Below are positions 58,623 through 64,000 of a stretch of 64,000 nucleotides of DNA, in pieces (within the stretch, counting starts at the first letter, position 1; the number at the start of each line of letters is the position of its first letter). The notes under the pieces were generated by a model that was not told the DNA's origin, searched no databases, and was given only the letters and a program-made list of their open reading frames with translations. A program made the position numbers and the translations under genes. Source of the DNA: DATBQN01 sp963755825 (GTDB taxonomy: Bacteria; Acidobacteriota; Thermoanaerobaculia; Multivoradales; UBA5704); contig CAVWLA010000002.1 of assembly GCA_963755825.1 (NCBI GenBank), positions 62,001 through 126,000 on the forward strand, read 5' to 3'.

Positions 58623-58628
58623 TACTCT
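58623..58628 (+). promoter_or_regulatory. Putative -10 box of the HtrA-like gene
   Basis: TACTCT ends 7 nt before ATG 58636. This supports the choice of the downstream start and a leaderless mRNA. Confidence 0.35.
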
Positions 58629-58635
58629 GCCGCTC

Positions 58636-59535
58636 ATGAACGACACCACGCACATCCATGAGATCTCGAACCAGCTCGCCGCGGCGGTCGAAGCGGCGGG
58701 CGCCAGCGTCCTGCGCGTCGAGGCCCGCCACCGCCGGCCCTCCTCCGGCATCGTCTGGTCGGCCGACGGCGTCATCGTCACGGCCAACCACAAGGTCGAG
58801 CGCGACGACGACATCCGCGTCGGCCTCCCCGATGGCCGCGACGTCGCCGCCACCCTCGTCGGCCGCGATCCGCGGACCGACGTCGCCGTCCTTCGCGCCG
58901 AGGCGACCGGCCTCTCCCCCGCCACCTGGGCGACTGGCGACGGGCCGAAGGTCGGCCATCTCGTCCTCGCCCTGTCGCGCCCCGGCCAGAACGTGCGCGC
59001 CTCCCTCGGCATCGTCAGCGCGGTGGCCGACGAGTGGCGCACCCGCGCCGGCGGCCGCATCGACCGCTGGGTGGAGACCGACGCCGTCCACCAGCCCGGC
59101 TTCACCGGCGGTCTGCTCGTCGACGCCGCCGGGCACGGGCTCGGCATGGACGACGCCGGCCTGCGGCGCGGCCGCGGCCTCATCGTCCCCGCGGCGACGC
59201 TCGCCCGCGTCGTCACCTCGATCCTCGCCCACGGCGGCGTGCGGCGCGGCTACCTCGGCATCGCCGTGCAGCCGATCCGCCTGCCCGAGGCCGTCGCCGT
59301 CGCCCGCGGCACCGCCGCCGGCCTCATCCTCGTCGCCGTCGAGCCGGGCGGCCCCGCCGAGAAGGCCGGCCTCTTCCTGGGCGACGTGCTGCTCGCCCTC
59401 GACGGCCAGCCGGCCGCCGATCCCGGCGCCCTGCAGTCGCTCCTCGACGAGGACCGCGTCGGCAAGGAGATCGCCCTCACCATCCTCCGCGGCGGCGAGG
59501 TGAAGGAGCTCCGCGCCACGGTCGGCGCGCGCTGA
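58636..59535 (+). CDS. HtrA-like trypsin/PDZ protein with Thr at the nucleophile position
   Basis: A 299-residue protein with a trypsin-like fold and a C-terminal PDZ domain (GYLGIAVQPIRLPE, then GLILVAVEPGGPAEKAGLFLGDVLLALDG in outline). His is in VIVTANHKVE, Asp in PRTDVAVLR, but the nucleophile motif GNSGG reads GFTGGLLVD: Ser is replaced by Thr. No signal peptide is evident, so it is probably cytoplasmic. It may be a non-catalytic or very weak protease acting as a binding protein. ATG 58636 is chosen because of the -10 box; ATG 58600 is possible but out of place. Confidence 0.87.
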   Translation: MNDTTHIHEISNQLAAAVEAAGASVLRVEARHRRPSSGIVWSADGVIVTANHKVERDDDIRVGLPDGRDVAATLVGRDPRTDVAVLRAEATGLSPATWATGDGPKVGHLVLALSRPGQNVRASLGIVSAVADEWRTRAGGRIDRWVETDAVHQPGFTGGLLVDAAGHGLGMDDAGLRRGRGLIVPAATLARVVTSILAHGGVRRGYLGIAVQPIRLPEAVAVARGTAAGLILVAVEPGGPAEKAGLFLGDVLLALDGQPAADPGALQSLLDEDRVGKEIALTILRGGEVKELRATVGAR

Positions 59536-59568
59536 GATCAGTGGAGCGGATTTCTCCGGCTCAGCGCG
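59528..59568. terminator. Bidirectional hairpin spanning both stop codons
   Basis: CGCGCTGAG (59528-59536) pairs perfectly with CTCAGCGCG (59560-59568); inside, GGAG pairs with CTCC. The two arms contain the stop codons of the convergent HtrA-like and YkvA genes. It lacks T-runs. Confidence 0.5.
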
Positions 59569-60211
59569 GCGAGCGATCGTCGCGCTGGGCCGGCTCTTCG
59601 AGGCGGATGCCGCGGCGGGCGAGGAGCTTCTTCAGGCGGTTGTAGAGGTTGACGCCGAGGAGCGCCTGGCTCGCCTCGGTGACGTCGCGGAGGACGACCC
59701 GCAGGTCCTCCGGGCCGCTCCAATGCTTGCGGGCGTAGGGCTCGAGCTCGCCGCCGAAGACCTGCGAGAGGACCGCCACCGCGAGCACCAGGTCGTCGAG
59801 ATAGCCGATGGGGCCGAGGATGGCCTCCGGCAGCAGATCGAAGGGCAGAATGAAGTAGGCGAGGGCGCCGCCGATCATCGCCCGCGCGCCGCGCGGCACC
59901 CGCTTGTCGAGCGTCAGGCGGACCATGAGGATGAAGATGTCGGGGACCAGCAGCAGCATCTTCGCCGCGTCGCCGGTCAGCCTGCCGCCGCGCTTCTCGA
60001 TGCCGGTGACGATGCTCTTGCGCAGCCGGTCGTAGAAGGAGAGCAGGCCTGTGCTCGGCAGATCGGTGCCGTGCGCGAGAGCGCGCTCGGCCTCGCGCTC
60101 CGCCGCCGCCGCGTCGAAGGAGCCGTCGAGCGACGCCAGATCCTCCGCCACCGCCTTCGACAGCTCGTCGCCCGCCCTGCCCGCTCCCCCCGCGCGCGTC
60201 TCCATCGCCAC
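59561..60211 (-). CDS. YkvA family (DUF1232) protein
   Basis: A 216-residue protein. The DUF1232 core is at residues 127-160, with ALAYFILPFDLLPEAI and GYLDDLVLAVAVLSQV. A helical N-terminal extension rich in Ala and Glu (residues 8-55) and a basic C-terminal segment (YNRLKKLLARRGIRLEEP) flank it. The domain has two hydrophobic helices and is often membrane associated; its function is unknown. It converges on the HtrA-like gene with a hairpin in between. Confidence 0.85.
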   Translation of the reverse strand: MAMETRAGGAGRAGDELSKAVAEDLASLDGSFDAAAAEREAERALAHGTDLPSTGLLSFYDRLRKSIVTGIEKRGGRLTGDAAKMLLLVPDIFILMVRLTLDKRVPRGARAMIGGALAYFILPFDLLPEAILGPIGYLDDLVLAVAVLSQVFGGELEPYARKHWSGPEDLRVVLRDVTEASQALLGVNLYNRLKKLLARRGIRLEEPAQRDDRSPR

Positions 60212-60311
60212 TCCTCCGACGTCCGCCGGCCTTCGCCGGCCGCTGAATGATACGCCAGCGCCGCGGGCGGGGAGAGGTGACGGCGGAGCGGGCGGACCGG
60301 CGCCGCGCGCG

Positions 60312-61304
60312 CTACAGCACGTAGGCGAGCGCGAAGCCGATCTGCGCCGCCATCATCATCAGGTACATCTGGCGCCAGGAGGGGTGGTTCTCGGTCTCCG
60401 TCAGCGAGGCCGGGTCGCGCCGCAGCAGGTAGACCGTGTACGCCCCCCAGACGGCGAGGAGGGCGCCGAGGGCGGAGAGCAGCCAGGGGTTGCCGGTGAG
60501 GATCGCGTGGCGCGGCTCCTGCGGGTCGGCGAGATAGGCGCCGAGCGGCAGCAGCAGCCAGGGGAGGACGAAGAACGGGCTGATGATCTTCGTCGTCGCC
60601 TCGACGCCGTAGAGGATGGGGAGCGTCTTGCAGCCGCCGGCGCGGTCGCCCGCGATGTCGGCGAAGTCCTTGGTCGACGAGGCGCCGATCAGGAAGAGGC
60701 CGAAGATGCCGCCCAGGAACCAGGGCTCGGTGAAGCCGATCCGCGCCACCATCGCCCATCCCGCCACCTTGAGCAGCACGCCGCGCGGCAGAGCGATGGT
60801 GAAGTTGGCGAGCAGGCCGCGCGTCTTGGTGCGGCCGAGCTCCGGCGCCGAGTAGACGAAGGTGAGGAGGAGCCCGGCGAGGTAGATGAAGAAGCACTGG
60901 TGGGCGGCGACCGGCGCCGTCAGCTTGGCGGTCAGGCTGGCGTAGGGGTAGGGCACCACCAGCCAGGTGGGGATGAGCGCCAAGGCATAGAGGACCCAGG
61001 AGAGCCGCCAGGCCTCGGCGATCGAGAGCGCGCCGGTGACGAGAGGCCGGTCCGGCTTGTTGAGGCGGTCGATCTCCAGGTCGTAGATCTGGTTGATGGC
61101 GTTCGAGGCGGCGTTCATCAGGCTGGCGCAGAGCGAGCCGAGCGCGATCGTCCCCACCACCGTCCAGGTGACGCCGGCGGCGCGGTCGGGGTTGTGGATC
61201 GAGCCGAAGGCGCAGATGGCGCCGGAGACGATCCCCAGGAGCGGCGGCAGGAGGGTGAACGGGCGCGCCAGCTTGGCGTAGAGCGAGAGCTTCGAGACGG
61301 CCAT
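60312..61304 (-). CDS. UbiA family prenyltransferase
   Basis: A 330-residue, eight- or nine-helix membrane enzyme. Aspartate motif one is NQIYDLEIDRLNKPDRPLVTG (N-x-x-x-D-x-x-x-D) near residue 71, motif two is KDFADIAGDRAGG near residue 205. It transfers a prenyl group to an aromatic or polar acceptor. The motif spacing resembles chlorophyll synthase/homogentisate and digeranylgeranylglyceryl phosphate synthase branches. Its acceptor is unknown. It is encoded 36 bases downstream of a phytol-kinase-like/DUF92 fusion, which could provide its prenyl diphosphate. Confidence 0.88.
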   Translation of the reverse strand: MAVSKLSLYAKLARPFTLLPPLLGIVSGAICAFGSIHNPDRAAGVTWTVVGTIALGSLCASLMNAASNAINQIYDLEIDRLNKPDRPLVTGALSIAEAWRLSWVLYALALIPTWLVVPYPYASLTAKLTAPVAAHQCFFIYLAGLLLTFVYSAPELGRTKTRGLLANFTIALPRGVLLKVAGWAMVARIGFTEPWFLGGIFGLFLIGASSTKDFADIAGDRAGGCKTLPILYGVEATTKIISPFFVLPWLLLPLGAYLADPQEPRHAILTGNPWLLSALGALLAVWGAYTVYLLRRDPASLTETENHPSWRQMYLMMMAAQIGFALAYVL

Positions 61305-61340
61305 CCGGTCTCCGGCAGGTGGGTGAATCGGTCGGCCCGG

Positions 61341-62726
61341 TCAGCCGGCGACGAGCGGCGCGAGAGACGCCGCCGCCAGCGCGCCGACCAGGGTGTTGAG
61401 GAAGTTGAGCGCCTCGTTGTCGAGCAGGCCGCGCGACTCGATGGCGGCGCCGACCAGGCTCTCGAAGGTGGTGCCGACGAAGGCGGCGACGGCGACGGCG
61501 GCGACGCCCAGCCAGGGGAAGAGGCCGACGGTGGCACCCAGGGCGCCGATCGCCAGCGAAGCGGCGATGCCGGCGAGCGTCCCCTCGACCGACACCGCGC
61601 CCTCGGTGCCGCGCGGCACCGGCTTCAGCGTCGTCAGCAGGAAGGTGCGGCGGCCGAGGAGCTGGCCGATCTCGGACGAGCAGGTGTCGGCCGCGGCGGT
61701 GGCGAAGGCGGCGGCGAAGGCGAGGGCGAAGAGGCGCGGGTAGGGCGTCGCGGCGGCGAAGAGGGCGCAGGCGGCGGCGACGCCCGAGTTGGCGAGCGCG
61801 TGGCGCGCCCCCCGCCGCCCGCCCTTCTCCTGCGCGAGCTTGGCGGCGGCCTTGCGCCGATAGCCGAGCTTGGTCGCGGCGCTCCCCAGCACGAAGAAGG
61901 CGAGGAGGAGGAGGTAGCCCCGCCAGTCGAGGAGCCCGTAGATCGCCGTCCCCAGGAGGAAGCCGGCGGCGACGCCGGAGAGGTCGACGGTCTTCGCGGC
62001 ATAGGCGGCGGCGGCGAGCGCCGCGTTGACCGCGGCGCCGATCGCCAGGCGCTCGCCGAGCCCGCTCGCGGCGAGCGCCGGCCAGTGCCCCTGGGTGAGC
62101 GCCAGGCCGAGCAGGAAGAGGCCGGAGACCAGCGGCACGCCGAGGTTGTCGTCGAGCCCCTGCGGCAGCGATTCGATCGCCGCGGCGAGGACCGCCGTGG
62201 CGAGGGCGATGGCGAGCGCGAAGCCGAGGCCGTAGCGCCCCGGCGCCGTCCAGCGGAGGAGAAAGGCGCAGGCGAGGGCGCCGCAGACGACGTAGGCGAG
62301 GCTCCCCGCCCAGCTCTTGCGCGGGTTCCAGGGGAGCTTGGCGCGGCCGAGGGTCATGCCGGCGATCGAGGCCATGCCGTCGCCGAAGGCGAGGATCCCC
62401 CAGGCGCCGGCGGCGATCTCCAGCCGCCGGTAGAAGACGGCGATCAGGAAGAGGACGGCGAGCGGGTAGAAGACGATCCCCTCGGCGCGGCCCGCCGCCA
62501 CCTCGTGGTCGCGCCACATCCGCCGGCCGCCGATGCGCGGCAGCAGCAGCAGGTTGAAGGCGAGCGCGCCGGCGGCGAGGACGAGCGACCAGAAAGGGCC
62601 GAGGAAGCGCAGCGCGAGGGCGATCAGCCCGACCGCGAGATGCGTCAGCTTGCGCAGCAGCTCGCCGGCCGAGAGGCCGCGCGCCGGCGCCGGTTCCGAA
62701 CCGCTCTCGGCGAGCGGCGTGCTCAC
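61341..62726 (-). CDS. Fused phytol-kinase-like (VTE5/dolichol kinase) and DUF92 (VTE6-like) protein
   Basis: A 461-residue polytopic protein. The N-terminal half (residues 20-215) matches the dolichol/phytol kinase superfamily: RKLTHLAVGLIAL, then FGDGMASIAGMTLGRAKLPWNPRKSWAGSLAYV in outline. The C-terminal half (residues 240-461) is a DUF92 domain: KTVDLSGVAAGFLLGTAIYG, AATKLGYRRKAAAKLAQEKGGRRGARHALANSGVA in outline, DTCSSEIGQLLGRRTFLLTTLKPVPRGTEGAVS in outline and LLDNEALNFLNTL. In plants these activities (VTE5, VTE6) are separate proteins that phosphorylate phytol and then phytyl phosphate. GTG 62726 overlaps the epimerase stop and gives the proper length. Confidence 0.85.
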   Translation of the reverse strand: MSTPLAESGSEPAPARGLSAGELLRKLTHLAVGLIALALRFLGPFWSLVLAAGALAFNLLLLPRIGGRRMWRDHEVAAGRAEGIVFYPLAVLFLIAVFYRRLEIAAGAWGILAFGDGMASIAGMTLGRAKLPWNPRKSWAGSLAYVVCGALACAFLLRWTAPGRYGLGFALAIALATAVLAAAIESLPQGLDDNLGVPLVSGLFLLGLALTQGHWPALAASGLGERLAIGAAVNAALAAAAYAAKTVDLSGVAAGFLLGTAIYGLLDWRGYLLLLAFFVLGSAATKLGYRRKAAAKLAQEKGGRRGARHALANSGVAAACALFAAATPYPRLFALAFAAAFATAAADTCSSEIGQLLGRRTFLLTTLKPVPRGTEGAVSVEGTLAGIAASLAIGALGATVGLFPWLGVAAVAVAAFVGTTFESLVGAAIESRGLLDNEALNFLNTLVGALAAASLAPLVAG

Positions 62727-63745
62727 GCCGTCCACTGCCCGCTCTCGCGCAGCCAGGCGATGGTCTCGCCGAGCCCCTGGGCGATCGAGCGCGGCGCGTA
62801 GCCGAGCGCCGTCTTCGCGCGCTCCGAGCTGTAGGCCCAATCGTGCCGGTAGACCTCGACGAGATCGGGGGTGAGCGCCGGCGTGCCGCCGGTCAGCCGG
62901 GCGAAGGTCTTCTGGATGGCGCCGAGCCCCTTCGCCAGGCCGTCAGGCAGCCGCCGGGTGGGGACGGCGACGCCGGTGAGCTTCTCGACCAGGGCGTAGA
63001 AGTCGCCGAGCGCCACGTTCTCGCCGCCGAGGACGAAGCGGCCGCCGAACGCCGGCTGCTCGAGCGCGCGGCGGATGCCGTCCGCCACGTCGTCGACGTG
63101 GACGTAGCACCAGCGCCGCTCCGGGCGGCCGAGGAGCGCCGGCAGCCGCTTGTGGACGAGGTCGAGGACGTGGCGGACGACGAGGTTCCCCTCGGTCATC
63201 TCGCCTGGCCCGTAGATGACGCCGGGGTAGACGACGGCGACCGGCGCCCCCGCCGCGGCCGCCCGCCGCGCCAGCCGATCGGCGAGCGCCTTGGTCCGCT
63301 CGTAGTCGTTGATCCAGCGCCGCCCGCCCGCCGCTCCGGCAGCGGGATCGGCCGCCGGCGCCGACTCGTCGAGCACGCCGCCGGGGCCGCGCTCGGTGGG
63401 GCCGAGGGCGATGAACGACGAGACGTAGAGGAAGCGCCCGATCCCCGCCTCCTCGGCGGCGGCCAAGGCGTTGTCGAGACCGCCGACGTTGACGCGGTCG
63501 AACTGCGCCGCCGGCGCCAGGATCTTGACCAGCGCCGCGGCGTGGAGGACGGCGTCCTGCCCCGCCATGGCGGCCGCCAGGCTGGCGCGGTCGGTGACGT
63601 CGCCGGCGGCAAAGCCGACGCCGGCGGGAAATCCGTCCCGCGACGCCGACGGCCGCACCAGCAGCCGCAGCTCATGGCGCGGAGCGAGCGCCGCGACGGC
63701 CCGCCGGCCGAGGAAACCGGTGCCGCCGGTGACGAGGATCTTCAT
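62723..63745 (-). CDS. NAD-dependent epimerase/dehydratase (extended SDR)
   Basis: A 340-residue short-chain dehydrogenase of extended type. The nucleotide-binding GGTGFLGRRAV is at residues 7-17, FLYVSSFIALGPTE contains the Ser of the catalytic set and YERTK the Tyr-Lys pair. A VVYPGVIYGPGEMTEG loop and RRWCYVHVDDVADGI follow. It is like dihydroflavonol 4-reductase or 3-beta-hydroxysteroid dehydrogenase proteins found in bacterial isoprenoid clusters. The next gene (fusion protein) begins within its stop (GTGA). Confidence 0.88.
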   Translation of the reverse strand: MKILVTGGTGFLGRRAVAALAPRHELRLLVRPSASRDGFPAGVGFAAGDVTDRASLAAAMAGQDAVLHAAALVKILAPAAQFDRVNVGGLDNALAAAEEAGIGRFLYVSSFIALGPTERGPGGVLDESAPAADPAAGAAGGRRWINDYERTKALADRLARRAAAAGAPVAVVYPGVIYGPGEMTEGNLVVRHVLDLVHKRLPALLGRPERRWCYVHVDDVADGIRRALEQPAFGGRFVLGGENVALGDFYALVEKLTGVAVPTRRLPDGLAKGLGAIQKTFARLTGGTPALTPDLVEVYRHDWAYSSERAKTALGYAPRSIAQGLGETIAWLRESGQWTA

Positions 63746-63816
63746 GGTCGGCTGGCGATTCTATCAGCAGCCGAACGGGGTGCCCGAGCGCGCGCCGGCG
63801 CCCATCTCGCGCCGTT

Positions 63817-63825
63817 TGCTATATT
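63817..63825 (+). promoter_or_regulatory. Extended -10 promoter of the last gene
   Basis: TGCTATATT fits the TGnTATAAT consensus with one mismatch. It lies 33 bases upstream of ATG 63859 in the divergent gap with the epimerase gene. Confidence 0.55.
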
Positions 63826-63858
63826 GGTTGTTTCCCCTCGAGCATTCCGGGGAGCCGC

Positions 63859-64000
63859 ATGGAAGCCAGCCGCTTCAAGATCGCGAGCTACTGCTTCACC
63901 GCCCGCCATCACCGCGCGGTGCGCGCCGCCTGGGCGTCGCTCGTCGCGATCGCCGCCTGGCTCGCCTCCGGCGTCGGCTGGCCGCGGCTGCCACTGGCGA
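63859..64000 (+). CDS. Hypothetical protein, N-terminal part (truncated by window edge)
   Basis: The first 47 residues of an unrecognised protein: a basic N terminus (ASRFKIASYCFTARHHRAVRAAW) followed by a probable membrane segment (SLVAIAAWLASGVGW). CCGGGGA upstream can serve as a ribosome site, and an extended -10 promoter is present. The frame is open to the window edge. Confidence 0.5.
   Translation, partial: MEASRFKIASYCFTARHHRAVRAAWASLVAIAAWLASGVGWPRLPLA

Noticed and set aside
1..64000. tRNA, rRNA or CRISPR arrays
   Set aside because: No regularly spaced repeats, no clover-leaf pattern with CCA-type ends and no rRNA-like blocks were found while reading the intergenic gaps.

Overview
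This is a 64 kb stretch of very GC-rich bacterial chromosome with tightly packed operons, many ATGA or GTGA stop/start overlaps and no rRNA, tRNA or CRISPR array that I could find. The gene content points to an Acidobacteriota genome, possibly of the Thermoanaerobaculia type: a VWFA-related protein at the left edge, an alternative complex III (ACIII) operon linked to a caa3 oxidase, many monocistronic genes whose -10 box lies 6-10 nt from the start codon, and small DUF genes typical of that phylum. The taxonomic placement is inference.

Layout. 1-6.8 kb: VWA protein end, rhomboid, unknown protein, exonuclease VII (xseA-xseB) followed by a fadJ-type beta-oxidation multienzyme, then a small membrane protein and a tandem DUF2007 protein. 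6.9-9.4 kb: a lower-GC secreted-protein gene killed twice, by a frameshift at a G10 tract and by an IS630-family element whose TA target duplication and inverted repeats are visible. 9.5-15.5 kb: TetR regulator with a YbhFGSR-like exporter, zinc-ribbon rhomboid, sulfite-oxidase-like molybdoenzyme. 15.7-18.6 kb: a complete sulfur-carrier cysteine pathway (CysM, JAMM protease, CysO-like carrier, MoeZ). 18.6-20.4 kb: an accessory insertion with a nucleotidyltransferase toxin-like pair, flanked by partial copies of the 3' ends of both neighbouring core genes.

20.4-55.4 kb is a respiratory supercluster. It holds an A1-type cytochrome c oxidase (coxB, two small proteins, coxD-C-A, minus strand), a large monoheme cytochrome c, heme A biosynthesis (ctaA, ctaB) with an ABC exporter and a SCO copper chaperone, a cytochrome bc complex with split cytochrome b, Rieske protein and a 1012-residue octaheme cytochrome c (minus strand), and then on the plus strand the full ACIII operon actA-F followed by an accessory subunit, a second SCO and an A2-type caa3 oxidase. 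The organism can therefore probably oxidise quinol through two unrelated complex III enzymes and reduce oxygen with two different heme-copper oxidases. A perfect CRP/FNR-type palindrome sits in front of the ACIII promoter.

55.4-64 kb: MFS transporter with a ChrB-like partner, HD hydrolase, LuxR-type regulator, an HtrA-like protein with a substituted nucleophile, a YkvA protein, and an isoprenoid group (UbiA prenyltransferase, a fused phytol-kinase-like/DUF92 protein, an NAD-dependent epimerase).

Main points for a second look: the two oxidases differ at proton-channel residues (one lacks the K-channel lysine, the other has the YS motif instead of Glu); the octaheme bc complex; the VTE5/VTE6-like fusion next to UbiA; the CysO-like carrier with a GGAR tail beside a JAMM protease; and the doubly broken secreted protein.
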